64,000 bases of DNA from Aquiflexum balticum DSM 16537 (lineage in GTDB: Bacteria; Bacteroidota; Bacteroidia; Cytophagales; Cyclobacteriaceae). This document shows, piece by piece, positions 7,518-17,053 of the stretch. Within the stretch, counting starts at the first letter, position 1; every line of letters begins with the position of its first letter. The DNA lies in assembly GCF_900176595.1 (NCBI RefSeq), contig NZ_LT838813.1, positions 434,001 to 498,000 of the forward strand, in the 5' to 3' direction. Under the pieces are notes generated by a model. That model was not told where the DNA came from and searched no databases. It saw only the letters and a program-made list of their open reading frames with translations. The position numbers and the translations under genes were made by a program.

Positions 7518-10502
7518 TTATTTAAAGGTTAGATTAACACCGCCCATAATTACTCTTGGCTGGGGCATAGCGTAAAGGTCGATACCCTCTGCCAAGCCAC
7601 CCTGATCTGCACCAGTATTTACTTCAGGATCCAAACCGGTGTAATTGGTAAATGTCAGTAGGTTTTGACCTGAACCATAAACTCTAATCCTACTAAATCC
7701 TATTCTTTCGGTAATGGCATATGGTAAAGTATAACCAATGGTTAAGTTTTTAAGTCTTAGATAACTACCATCTTCCAAGAATCTACCAGGACGTAAATCT
7801 CCCCTGTAGTTTGCTGAAACCATTCGGGGAACATCTGTGATATCGCCCGGCTGCTGCCATCTGTCAAGCTGAGAACCTACAAAACCCGTGTTTCTTGTAC
7901 CACCATGCTCTTGGAAGAACCTTACCCAGTTTAACTGGTCATTACCATAGGTGCCCTGCCAGAACATGTTGAAGTCAAAGTTTTTAAATCTCATATTTGA
8001 ATTGAGACCACCAAAGAAATCCGGCTGTGCATTTCCTACAATAAAACGATCACGTCCCGCATTGAAATCAGATGAATTCACAGGCGCTTCTCCGTTCACT
8101 GTTCTGTAAATAGAAATACCTGTTTCCGGATCTACACTTACCTGGTCATGAAGCCAGAAGGAGAAAAGGGGAAGTCCTTCCTCTACCCGGATAACGTCTC
8201 TGGTAAATACATTGAAAGGAGCTGCGATTTTTTTAACAAGGTTTCTGTTTTGGGAAATATTAAATCCAAAATCCCAAGAGAAGTCCTTTTTGTTCGCAAT
8301 CACACCCATAATGCCTATTTCAAAACCTTTGTTCTCCATTGCTCCAAAATTCTGAACTATAGAGTTAAATCCAGTGGATCTAGGTAGAGGAACTGCCAAA
8401 AGCAAATCTTCTGTCTGCTTATTGTACCAATCAAATGTTAAGGTAAAGCGATCGTTGAGAACGCCCACATCTATACCAATGTTTGTTTGCGTAGTAGTTT
8501 CCCATTTAAGGTCAGGGTTTGCCAACTGGTTAGGCGCAGTACCTGGAAAATCTGTATAGTTGGCTCCACCACCCCATAAACCTCTTGATTGGAAATCTCC
8601 TATACCGTTTTGGTTTCCTGTGACACCCCAGCTAAATCTGGGCTTCAAGGTACTAATAAATGATTGGTTAGCCATGAAGCTTTCCTCAGTCATAACCCAA
8701 CCAAGAGCGAATGAAGGAAATATTGCCGACTGATTGGCTGTTCCAAATCGGGATGATGCATCTCGACGAACATTGACAGTAGCTAGATATTTACCTTTGT
8801 AGGCATAATTCACACGGGCAAAAATACCCTCAATACCCCAACCACTACCTGTAGATGAGGAAGTTTGCACCGCAGCACTGGCAATTCTTCGGAAGTCATT
8901 GCTTGGAAACTGCTGACCGGCAGCCGTGGTCCTTTCGAAGTAGCTATTTTGGGCAGCATAACCTAGAAGCGCATTGACACTATGGTTCGTCCCAAAGACC
9001 TTTTGGTAGGAAAGCACATTTTCCCAAATCCAATTGTCATTAACCGTTACAATGGAAGATGCATCACCATTTGTGGCAGCCCCGGTATTTAGCAAAGTGT
9101 TGTCATATCTATCCTCCTTCACATTGTTGTAGTCAAGACTCCAGGTAGATCTGAAGATCAAGCCTTGGGCAATTTCGTAATCCGCATATATATTGGCCAA
9201 TATCCTGTTCGTCACCATTGCGATATCTACCTCTTCCACAGCTGCTACTGGGTTTTCAAAAATGGAAAACTTAGTATAAGAGCCATCAGGCTGAAATATC
9301 GGCTGGTTGGTAGGCAAGAAATACGCCGCACCAATGGCACCGAAAATATTGTTATCGTTTCTGACCCTGTTTCTGAAGTTTCTGGAAATCAATATGCTCG
9401 TACCGATGTTCAATTTTTCAGATGCAGCAAAATCTAGATTCACCCGACCACTTGTTCTTTTAAATTGCGATGGCTTAGTGACACCGTCCTGGTCAAACTG
9501 ATTCAAAGAAACCAAATACTTCACTTTGTCAGTACCGGCACTGATAGAAGCATCGAAATTGGAAATTGGAGCATCTTGAAATATTTCCCCCATCCAATCC
9601 GTATTCAACGCTGATTCGGGGTTCGGGAATAAAGGTGTCTGCCCATTATTTACCCTAGATTCATTGATCAACCTTTCAAATGTAGACCCATCTACTACAT
9701 CAGGTTGTCTCCATAGAGATTGGACGCCAATATATGAATTGATTTCAATTTTAGCTTTTTGCATGGATCCTCGCTTAGTGGTGATAAGTACTACACCATT
9801 GGCTGCCCTTGCTCCATAAATCGCCGTTGCTGAGGCATCCTTCAATATTTCCATGGATTCAATATCTGCTGGATTCAAATCCGCTAGAGGGTTTGTAATC
9901 TGTCCTCCAAGTCCCACAGCGGATTGATTATCTGATACAATTGGAATTCCATCTACCACGTAAAGCGGGTCAGAACTGGCATTGATGGAGGTACTTCCCC
10001 TCACCCTGATAAACATACCACCTCCCGGAGTACCTGAACTTGAATTTACTTGAACCCCGGCGGCTCTACCTTGAATCATCTGATCGGGTGATGCCATAGG
10101 TAGACCCTGAATATCTTTGGAAGATACAGAGGAGATTGAAGAGGTCAGCGTTTTTCGCTCCTGGGTACCATAGCCTGTTACCACTACTTCTCCAAGTAGT
10201 TTTACGTCTTCTTGGAGGACCATGTCGATAATTGATCTATTACCCACACTTGCTTCTTGTGGCAAAAAGCCAATATAAGTAAATACAAGGACAGCATTGG
10301 GTCCCGATACATTGATGGAATACTTTCCATCTATATCCGTTGTGGTACCTTGCGTGGTCCCCTTTTCAAGGACGACTACACCTGGGAGGGATAAATTGTC
10401 CCCCGCTGCAGTCACAGTTCCTGTTACTGTCTGCTGTTGTGCCCAGGTGGGGAAAACAACAAACAGCATCAAAAGAAAACTGAGTAAAATTTCATTTTTC
10501 AT
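7518..10502 (-). CDS. SusC/RagA family TonB-dependent outer-membrane transporter
   Basis: This 994-residue protein has a Sec signal peptide (about 1-21, ending PTWAQ) and a carboxypeptidase-regulatory-like beta-sandwich (QQTVTGTVT..., about 23-105). The TonB plug has the SusC hallmarks GEVVVTGYGTQERK, DPLYVVDGIPI and ILKDASATAIYGARAANGV. A 22-strand barrel of normal length follows, ending LTFK with the usual terminal aromatic. It imports a ligand through the outer membrane using proton-motive force delivered by TonB-ExbBD. It is the first gene of the SusC-SusD pair. No sigma/anti-sigma pair or hybrid two-component regulator lies beside it, so regulation is not visible. Confidence 0.96.
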   Translation of the reverse strand: MKNEILLSFLLMLFVVFPTWAQQQTVTGTVTAAGDNLSLPGVVVLEKGTTQGTTTDIDGKYSINVSGPNAVLVFTYIGFLPQEASVGNRSIIDMVLQEDVKLLGEVVVTGYGTQERKTLTSSISSVSSKDIQGLPMASPDQMIQGRAAGVQVNSSSGTPGGGMFIRVRGSTSINASSDPLYVVDGIPIVSDNQSAVGLGGQITNPLADLNPADIESMEILKDASATAIYGARAANGVVLITTKRGSMQKAKIEINSYIGVQSLWRQPDVVDGSTFERLINESRVNNGQTPLFPNPESALNTDWMGEIFQDAPISNFDASISAGTDKVKYLVSLNQFDQDGVTKPSQFKRTSGRVNLDFAASEKLNIGTSILISRNFRNRVRNDNNIFGAIGAAYFLPTNQPIFQPDGSYTKFSIFENPVAAVEEVDIAMVTNRILANIYADYEIAQGLIFRSTWSLDYNNVKEDRYDNTLLNTGAATNGDASSIVTVNDNWIWENVLSYQKVFGTNHSVNALLGYAAQNSYFERTTAAGQQFPSNDFRRIASAAVQTSSSTGSGWGIEGIFARVNYAYKGKYLATVNVRRDASSRFGTANQSAIFPSFALGWVMTEESFMANQSFISTLKPRFSWGVTGNQNGIGDFQSRGLWGGGANYTDFPGTAPNQLANPDLKWETTTQTNIGIDVGVLNDRFTLTFDWYNKQTEDLLLAVPLPRSTGFNSIVQNFGAMENKGFEIGIMGVIANKKDFSWDFGFNISQNRNLVKKIAAPFNVFTRDVIRVEEGLPLFSFWLHDQVSVDPETGISIYRTVNGEAPVNSSDFNAGRDRFIVGNAQPDFFGGLNSNMRFKNFDFNMFWQGTYGNDQLNWVRFFQEHGGTRNTGFVGSQLDRWQQPGDITDVPRMVSANYRGDLRPGRFLEDGSYLRLKNLTIGYTLPYAITERIGFSRIRVYGSGQNLLTFTNYTGLDPEVNTGADQGGLAEGIDLYAMPQPRVIMGGVNLTFK

Positions 10503-10861
10503 AGAGTTTTTGTTTTGGTTGATAGAAAATTGTGAAATTGGTTATTGGGTGTTTAGTTATTATGGATTTTGGAAATTCTTCTGACAATTATGAATACTCG
10601 TGAATGATTGCTTTCAATATTTTTATGTTTTTATAACCTACCTCTGAGATCAATTCTGTTGAATTGAATTTAGAGAATACAATATTTTTGGGTGGTCAGG
10701 AAGCTTAACCTTGCTGATAGGCTCTCTTTATTCATTTGATTAACTTAATTTTATTCATTCTTACATACTATTCTTGACTTTATAGGGGGACAATGCTCAG
10801 TTTCGGAATTAGAAATTTAATAAAATACTAAGTAAAATAAAATTTCGCAATTAATAATTAA
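10503..10861. other. 359-bp intergenic region upstream of SusC
   Basis: This AT-rich region separates the M24 peptidase gene from SusC. It probably holds the SusC promoter, but I could not find a convincing TAnnTTTG box or a terminator hairpin. No gene is seen. Confidence 0.4.
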
Positions 10862-12142
10862 TTAGAATGGTTTATCAATACTTTGTGCTGGAGAAGAAAA
10901 GTAAACCGGTCCATTTTCCGAAATATACATACAATCTTCTACCCTGACTCCAAACTCCCCTATTATATAAATTCCTGGTTCATTGCTGAAGCACATCCCT
11001 TTTTGAAGTGGGGTTTTGTTTCCCCTGACCAAGTTTGTCCATTCATGACCGTCCATTCCTATTCCATGACCAAGTCTGTGTGAGAAATATTTATAATCTG
11101 GACCAAAACCGCCATCTGAGATGACTTTTCTGGCAGCAGAATCCAATTCTTCGCATGTAGTTCCTTGTTTTTTGGCCAATTCAAAGGCTGCTTCCTGCGC
11201 TACTTTTGCGAGGTCCCAAACTTGCTTTTGCCTTTCCGTTGGTGTCCCAAAAACGATGGTTCTGCTGATATCTGATTTATACCCTTCAATGGTGCAACCC
11301 CCGTCAGCTAAAACAATATCTCCTTCCTTAAGTTTTTGTGGCTTACTGCTTCCGTGAGGAAAGGCAGTCCATTCTCCAAAATTTGCACCAATAGAGCCAC
11401 TTGCTCCAAGGGATTGGTGAGCCTGGCTTGCAATAGTTCTAAATTCTTCTTGCGTCATTCCTACTTTTAGTGAATCAAAAACAACCTTGTATGCTGCTAT
11501 TGTAATGTCATTTGCTTTTTGCATCAGCGCAATTTCTGCCTTTGATTTATACATTCTACAACCTGCAGTAACATTATCTGCCAGTACAAATCTGAAATTG
11601 GACAGTTGATTTTTGATCCCATCATAAAGAAAAAATCTACACCTTTCCTCAATGCCCAATGCGCCTGTACTTCCTATGAGATCATTAAGGATACCCTTTA
11701 CTACTTCGTACGGGCTTTCATGTTCTTGCCAAGTACGTATTTCATTTCCAAATTTGACAAGTTCGCCTACTTTATCTTCTTCAAATTTTGGGCAGATATA
11801 GACAGGTTCCCCTTTGGCTGGAATTATGGCTGCTACCATCCTTTCCGAAAGAAAGAAATCAAAATCCAAAAAATATTTCATTGAAGTTCCCGGTTCCAAA
11901 AAGAGCGCATCAATTTTCTCTTGATTCATGAGCATTTGCGCTTTTTCGATTCGTCCGAGTCTTTCCTCTCTGGATATGGGAATTACATCTGCCGTCATAT
12001 TTTTAAGATTGGACATCGAATCGGGCAGAGGCTCACCTACCGGTGATTGAATCTTACTCTCATCGTTACATGAGAAATAGGTAAATGATAAAGCCGGCAC
12101 CAATGAAGCAGCTTTTACAAATGAACGCCTGGTAAATTTCAT
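10862..12142 (-). CDS. exported M24 metallopeptidase (Xaa-Pro peptidase type)
   Basis: This 426-residue protein has a creatinase-type amino-terminal domain followed by a pita-bread M24 domain. All dinuclear-metal ligand motifs are visible: LADGG, SDISRTIVFG, FSHRLGHGIGMDGHE, FSNEPGIYI and GVRVEDCMYI. The M24 family cleaves the bond before proline or dipeptides ending in proline. The start MKFTRRSFVKAASLVPALSF carries a Tat twin-arginine motif and leads to a possible lipobox cysteine (YFSCND), so the enzyme is exported and probably membrane-anchored, unlike the cytoplasmic PepP/PepQ. It starts 25 bp after the BNR protein and precedes the SusC/SusD pair. I infer a role in trimming peptides for uptake. 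Confidence 0.9.
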   Translation of the reverse strand: MKFTRRSFVKAASLVPALSFTYFSCNDESKIQSPVGEPLPDSMSNLKNMTADVIPISREERLGRIEKAQMLMNQEKIDALFLEPGTSMKYFLDFDFFLSERMVAAIIPAKGEPVYICPKFEEDKVGELVKFGNEIRTWQEHESPYEVVKGILNDLIGSTGALGIEERCRFFLYDGIKNQLSNFRFVLADNVTAGCRMYKSKAEIALMQKANDITIAAYKVVFDSLKVGMTQEEFRTIASQAHQSLGASGSIGANFGEWTAFPHGSSKPQKLKEGDIVLADGGCTIEGYKSDISRTIVFGTPTERQKQVWDLAKVAQEAAFELAKKQGTTCEELDSAARKVISDGGFGPDYKYFSHRLGHGIGMDGHEWTNLVRGNKTPLQKGMCFSNEPGIYIIGEFGVRVEDCMYISENGPVYFSSPAQSIDKPF

Positions 12143-12167
12143 ATAGACTTTGATGATTTTGAAAGGA

Positions 12168-15100
12168 TTATTTTTTCAACTTCAATTCCAGATCTTTAGA
12201 GATCAGGTAACGGTTGAAAATGGGAATTTCTTGATCTATTAATTTTTTGTATTGAACCTGAACATCATCCAATTGCTTTCGGAATAAGCCATAGACTTCC
12301 ATTTGCTGGTCAGTAGGTCTGAAATCCGCACCGAAACCGCCTATATCGCTGGCCAATGCACTGATTCTTCCATAGAGCTTCATAGGTGCTCTAAATGCAT
12401 CCTCCCGCGCTCCGGTCAGATTGATATCAAACAATTCACCCTCAACTTTCAGGATTTTATCTTCCAGTTCCTTCGTCTTTTTCTGTAGCTCCGAATCATC
12501 TTTGAGTACAATCAATTCTTCCAATTCTTTTCTTATAAGTTCAATTTCATTGATTATTTGAACTACTTCATTCATGGCATCATTCAATTTTAATGACAAT
12601 GCCACTTGCTTTTCAATATCCGAAATTGATCCTACTGTGTTGGGGTCTTTGAGTACGGTGATTTCCTGTTGTTCTATAATTCCATCTACGGTGACAATAA
12701 GCTCATATTCACCCGGCACTACCCTGGGGCCCAATTGTCCTCGATAGAGATCCAGATCCCATGTCACTAAAGGTCTGAATTCCCGGCCCTCAAGTTTTAC
12801 CCAAGGCTTGTCAGGCGGGGCAGCCAACAACCTGGGTTGGAGTGTGGGCTCATATCTTAAATCCCACCAAACACGGTTTACCCCTGCATCACCTTTGCCG
12901 GCAATCGTTCTGATCAAAGTCCCATCCTTTTTTCTGATTTCTATCTTTACCTCTTTAGCTGGTCCTTTCAGATAATAATTGATATCCATGCCATAAGGAG
13001 GATTCGACCCGGTGGTCATGGTTCTACCTTCTGTCTTGATCCCCTGTACCTCATGAAATCTGTAAGCAGGCCTTTGACTGAAAAGGTGAAATTTTGAATC
13101 AAGCACCTCTTTAGACATCTCCCTGATTGGCGTAACATCATCCAAAATGTAAAATCCCCTTCCGTATGTTCCTATAACCAAATCTTTGAACTCTTCCTGT
13201 ATAGTAAGCCAATAGATTGGAGCAGGGGGCAGGTTGTTTCTCAATCGAAACCAAGAATTGCCATCATCTTTTGAAATATAGAGACCTTTATCCGTACCGG
13301 CATACAAAAGTTTTGGTACTGCAGGATCTTCTCTGACTACATGGACAAAAGAGGATTCTGATTTCTCTATGCCAAGAGAAATTTTCTTCCAGGTGTTACC
13401 ATAATCACTGGTCTTGTAAATGTAAGGGTCAAAGTCCCCAAGTTGGTGCGCATCCACCGTCAAATAAGCCTCTCCTGCCTGATGCTTTGAGGGTTCAATA
13501 CTTGAAATAGTCCCCAAATCAGGCTTCCCAGGTATATTTTCAGTTACATTTATCCAGTTCTTTCCACCATCTTTGGTGACATGTACCAATCCATCATTAG
13601 ATCCTACCCAGATCAATCCATCTTGTATTTGTGATTCTGCTATTGCAAATAAGACAGAAGCATCAAAAGTCATGAGATTGTCTGTAGCTATACCTCCGGA
13701 GGATTGTTGGTGACTTTTGTTGTTGCGCGTAAGATCGGGACTGATCAGTTTCCAACTCTGCCCATAGTCTTCTGTCATGTGGACAAACTGACTACCTACA
13801 TAAACCCTTTTGTGGAAATGGGGACTGATGAATAATGGGAAAGACCAATGCCATCTGTACTTCATATCAGCAGGTGCCCAACCGTAGCCTGCTTCCGGCC
13901 AAACCCTGACATCTCTGGCATGACCTGTTCTGAGATCATAAACCTGCAGTCCTCCATCATAACAGCCGGACCATACAATATTATTGTCAACTGGGTCAGG
14001 TATTGCCCATCCACTTTCACATCCTCCGACAGCATGCCAAAGGCCTAAGGGTATACTGCCCTGTCGGCTATTGCTGGGACCTCTATAGGAATATCCGTCC
14101 TGACGGTTGCCATAGACATTGTAGGGAACCTGATTATCTGTCCAAACATGATACATCTGGGCATTGGGAAACACAAATTGCTTGTAAGTTTTTTGTCTGT
14201 TCCAAGTCATTCCCAATCCCCCGTCATGGGCAACTAAAATTCTATCAGGATTGAGTGGGTCAACCCATATGTCATGGTTATCTCCTCCTGCCCGATACCC
14301 TGATTGAGTAATTGTCTTGCCCCCATCTTTAGAAGTACTGAATCTTACGGAAGCAAAATAAATCTCCTCCGGATTATCTGTGGAAACCCTAAGCCTGGTG
14401 TAATAAGGTGCCCTTTCGTTGATGGTATGATTGATCAATGTAAGTTCCCAAGAGTCACCTCCATCAGTGGACTTCCAAAGCTGTGGGCTTTCCATTTCAA
14501 ACAATGCATAAACTACATCCGGATTGCTATGGGATATGGCGACAGCACTTTTTCCAACAGGATTTTTTTCACCACCGGGAAGACCATTATTCTTCATAGG
14601 TTCCCATGTCTTTCCCCCGTCTTTGGTTCTGTAAATTCCTCCTCCAGGTCCGCCACTGTTCAGACCCCAAGTCTTGATATCAATGGACCAAAATGCAGCA
14701 AATACAATATCCGGATTTTTGGGGTTCATGGCGAGATCAACTGCCCCTGTTCCTTCATCTACAAATAATACATGCTCCCAATTATTGCCCCCATCAGTAG
14801 TTTTGTAAACACCTCTTTCTTTTTGAGGACCATAGGTATGCCCTAGTCCGGCTACATAGACTACATCAGGATTTCTTGGATCTACCACTATTTGACCAAT
14901 CCGCGAAGTTTTTTCCAACCCCTTATTTTGGAAAGTTTTACCAGCATCCGTGGACTTATAAATTCCATTCCCCATAGCATGTGCCGGTCTAATCAGGAAT
15001 GTCTCTCCTGTACCAGCCCATATATGATTGGGATTACTGGGCGCTAAAGCCAATGCAGAAACTGAGGAAATATCCATATCATCAAAAATGGAATTCCAAG

Positions 15101-15329
15101 TGGTCCCGCCGTCTTCCGTTTTGAACAAACCACCTGAGGCCATGCCTACATACATCACCAAAGGGTTGCCCGGTTCACCTCTCACGGCTATTGTCCGATT
15201 ACCATCAGGACCTATAAACCTAAAATCAAGTTGCTTTAAAGAAGTTGCGTTTATCTGCTCTTGCCCAAATGAAAGATGAACAATCAAGAGAAAGATAAGG
15301 GTAAGGGTAAAGGGAGCGTGTATTTTCAT
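12168..15329 (-). CDS. secreted BNR/VPS10-like beta-propeller protein
   Basis: This 1053-residue protein has a signal peptide (MKIHAPFTLTLIFLLIVHLSFGQ). Roughly ten Asp-box motifs follow (for example KTEDGGTTWNSI, KTTDGGNNWEHV, RTKDGGKTWEPM, VTKDGGKNWINV, KTSDYGNTWKKI), so residues about 30-700 form sortilin-like propeller blades. A region around 720-880 resembles a beta-sandwich (YLKGPAKEVKIEIRKKDGT). The last 170 residues are helical and charged, with coiled-coil character. Bacteroidota annotate such proteins as 'glycosyl hydrolase', but no catalytic residues are identifiable. It is the first gene of a run with the M24 peptidase. It could bind or process extracellular protein. Confidence 0.85.
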   Translation of the reverse strand: MKIHAPFTLTLIFLLIVHLSFGQEQINATSLKQLDFRFIGPDGNRTIAVRGEPGNPLVMYVGMASGGLFKTEDGGTTWNSIFDDMDISSVSALALAPSNPNHIWAGTGETFLIRPAHAMGNGIYKSTDAGKTFQNKGLEKTSRIGQIVVDPRNPDVVYVAGLGHTYGPQKERGVYKTTDGGNNWEHVLFVDEGTGAVDLAMNPKNPDIVFAAFWSIDIKTWGLNSGGPGGGIYRTKDGGKTWEPMKNNGLPGGEKNPVGKSAVAISHSNPDVVYALFEMESPQLWKSTDGGDSWELTLINHTINERAPYYTRLRVSTDNPEEIYFASVRFSTSKDGGKTITQSGYRAGGDNHDIWVDPLNPDRILVAHDGGLGMTWNRQKTYKQFVFPNAQMYHVWTDNQVPYNVYGNRQDGYSYRGPSNSRQGSIPLGLWHAVGGCESGWAIPDPVDNNIVWSGCYDGGLQVYDLRTGHARDVRVWPEAGYGWAPADMKYRWHWSFPLFISPHFHKRVYVGSQFVHMTEDYGQSWKLISPDLTRNNKSHQQSSGGIATDNLMTFDASVLFAIAESQIQDGLIWVGSNDGLVHVTKDGGKNWINVTENIPGKPDLGTISSIEPSKHQAGEAYLTVDAHQLGDFDPYIYKTSDYGNTWKKISLGIEKSESSFVHVVREDPAVPKLLYAGTDKGLYISKDDGNSWFRLRNNLPPAPIYWLTIQEEFKDLVIGTYGRGFYILDDVTPIREMSKEVLDSKFHLFSQRPAYRFHEVQGIKTEGRTMTTGSNPPYGMDINYYLKGPAKEVKIEIRKKDGTLIRTIAGKGDAGVNRVWWDLRYEPTLQPRLLAAPPDKPWVKLEGREFRPLVTWDLDLYRGQLGPRVVPGEYELIVTVDGIIEQQEITVLKDPNTVGSISDIEKQVALSLKLNDAMNEVVQIINEIELIRKELEELIVLKDDSELQKKTKELEDKILKVEGELFDINLTGAREDAFRAPMKLYGRISALASDIGGFGADFRPTDQQMEVYGLFRKQLDDVQVQYKKLIDQEIPIFNRYLISKDLELKLKK

Positions 15330-16054
15330 TTTTATGGATTTGTGGATTTTCTACAAGAATCATCAATTTCCGCCCTCTTAAATTACCGATACCCTGAAAT
15401 ATATTTTAGGTTCCTCTGCGAATTTTCTTAGGGACATCAGTTAACAATATGAATTGCAGACAGTGATATCTTTCAGAACTTAAGAAAGAAAGCCCTTTTA
15501 TATAAATTCCCTATATGGCGGATATTGCTTCTGGTAATGGGGTATATACTTTAGTGTTAACTAGGTGTACGATACCAAAAAGAAAATTTTTTTTTTAGTT
15601 ATCTAACCAAGTCTATCATAAATAAAAATCTTTTATGGCACATTTCAAAACTGATCAATTTCTATAAATTTTATTAATTTAACATCAATTAACTTTGAAA
15701 AAATAGTATATCCCTCTGCTATAAGCCGATAAATTTATATAAAACATAATTAAAATATTATTTTAGCCAAAATGAAAAGTGAAATATCTTTTTTGGCTTG
15801 AAGTGCGAAAAAAGGTTGATTATTTGGAAAAACAATCATTTATTGATTTGATCTTAAAAAAAAACTAAAAATAAGCTCATGATTCAAATTTATATTCTGT
15901 CTATGATTATTAAATAAAATTATTGATTTTTTAAATTTTATCCTGATTTATTACTTATTTCATAACTATTAGGCGAAAAAAATAAATATTCATAAATTAA
16001 AAGGTTAACTTTTTATAATCTCCCAACGAAATGACGACAAACAAAAACTACAGA
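15330..16054. other. 725-bp AT-rich intergenic region
   Basis: The region lies between the BNR gene and the odhA fragment. It is strongly AT-rich with many A and T runs and no open frame I can support. It likely contains the promoter of the minus-strand BNR-peptidase genes, but no clear box stood out. Confidence 0.4.
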
Positions 16055-16333
16055 TCAGACTTTAATTTCTTTTGGCAATTGCTCCATATCCATGATGGTC
16101 CCCCTAGTTGCCAAGGAACCGTTTGCAGGTTCTGCTTGGGCAGTGGTATTACCATTGGCAGGCTTTGGGGGGGCTGTTTCTTCCATATCCCCGAATTTGG
16201 TGATGGCAAAGTCAAAACCATCAAAAAAAGTTTTCCAACTTGGATCTATATTTTCAGGATTGGATTTGTAATAGGCATATAGCTCATCGATATAAGCTAC
16301 ATGGGCATTGGAGATGAAGGAAAATTTATCCAT
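16055..16333 (-). CDS. orphan duplicate of the OdhA amino-terminal segment (92 aa)
   Basis: This 92-residue frame aligns without gaps to residues 1-92 of OdhA; I count 75 identical positions. It ends exactly after MDMEQLPKEIKV, where odhA continues RALIHAYRSR but this copy hits TGA. Residues 1-49 and 74-92 are nearly unchanged. Substitutions are concentrated in the Pro/Ala/Asn linker at 50-73, and the first 20 codons differ only at third positions. This pattern argues that the reading frame was kept under selection after duplication. The promoter box is also copied. In E. coli the corresponding E1 segment binds E2, so a free version could occupy E1 sites on OdhB; that is inference. It could alternatively be a young pseudogene. 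Confidence 0.75.
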   Translation of the reverse strand: MDKFSFISNAHVAYIDELYAYYKSNPENIDPSWKTFFDGFDFAITKFGDMEETAPPKPANGNTTAQAEPANGSLATRGTIMDMEQLPKEIKV

Positions 16334-16356
16334 TGTTGAGTTTTTGCTATTCTATA

Positions 16357-16364
16357 CAAATATA
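16357..16364 (-). promoter_or_regulatory. -7 box copied with the odhA fragment
   Basis: The minus strand reads TATATTTG, identical to the octamer upstream of odhA and at nearly the same distance from the ATG (23 versus 22 bp). Surrounding upstream sequence is only partly alike, so the box appears preferentially conserved. Confidence 0.55.
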
Positions 16365-16452
16365 TCAGGATCATCCCTTATAAAAAACCGTATACCCGTT
16401 TATACAGGTTTACGGTTTTGGGATATAAGATAACATGTCCGCCTCGATGGAT

Positions 16453-16495
16453 GAAATGTGAGATGTGAGATGTGAGACACAAGACTTAAGACGCA
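16453..16495 (+). repeat. 7-nt degenerate tandem repeat (GTGAGAT/ACAAGAC type)
   Basis: The plus strand reads as successive heptamers GTGAGAT, GTGAGAT, GTGAGAC, ACAAGAC, TTAAGAC. A near-identical series occurs at 53834-53888 and reverse-complement versions at 28375-28468 and 30150-30192. Confidence 0.7.
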
Positions 16496-16555
16496 ATGCA
16501 GGGTCTTCATTAGGAGTATTCAACATTTTAAAAATGTGCAGAAAGGGAAATGACA

Positions 16556-16870
16556 TTAAATACGCGTCATCCCGAGTTGAGAAAATTGGCATTTACAGAA
16601 AGGGGATGACACTAGGAGGGCTGCAGACCTCTCCCCCGTAAAGCCGTCGGGGTCGAGGTGGCAAGGCAAGGTTCTTTCTAAACTTTAATGCTAATTGTAG
16701 TTCTAAACCATTAATTTAAAATTCTGCCATTGGTAGTGGGGAAAATTGGCATTTACAGAAAAGGAATGACATCAAGGTTACCCCAAATTGGCTTCGTCCA
16801 CGATATCGGGATCGGCCACCGAGGTGTCTTGTTGAGAAACAGAAAGGGAATGACAAAGATTTATTTGATT
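16556..16870 (-). repeat. dispersed family A repeat, partial copies
   Basis: The segment contains GCGTCATCCCGAGTTGAGAA followed by AATTGGCATTTACAGAAA twice, each ending near ATGACA. This is the reverse complement of the TTTCTGTAAATGCCAATTTT...GGGATGACGC block seen at 39190-39300, 46890-46930 and 47100-47155. Intervening GC-rich text at 16615-16670 is unrelated to any gene I recognise. Confidence 0.6.
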
Positions 16871-17005
16871 CAAATTATTGTAAAATCAATAAATAATTGC
16901 ACTTAACACAATATGTCATTGGTAGGTAAGAGGAATCTCTTTAGGTCCTGTTTATGTTTTTATTCGGCATTTTCGGATTGCCTACTCCTGAAAATGGTTG
17001 GCCAT

Positions 17006-17034
17006 AAAAAAAACCCCTTCGAAGGGGTTTTTTA
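17006..17034. terminator. bidirectional rho-independent terminator
   Basis: CCCCTTCGAAGGGG forms a perfect stem with a TTCGAA centre, preceded by an A-run and followed by a T-run. It lies 20 bp beyond the stop of the minus-strand lipoprotein gene, so it ends the 22.1-17.1 kb SusC/SusD operon. Confidence 0.85.
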
Positions 17035-17053
17035 AATTAGGATTTAATTCAAT

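Noticed and set aside
6123-10502. Polysaccharide utilisation locus assignment for the first SusC/SusD pair
   Set aside because: No glycoside hydrolase, sulfatase, polysaccharide lyase or hybrid two-component sensor is adjacent; the only enzyme nearby is a peptidase.
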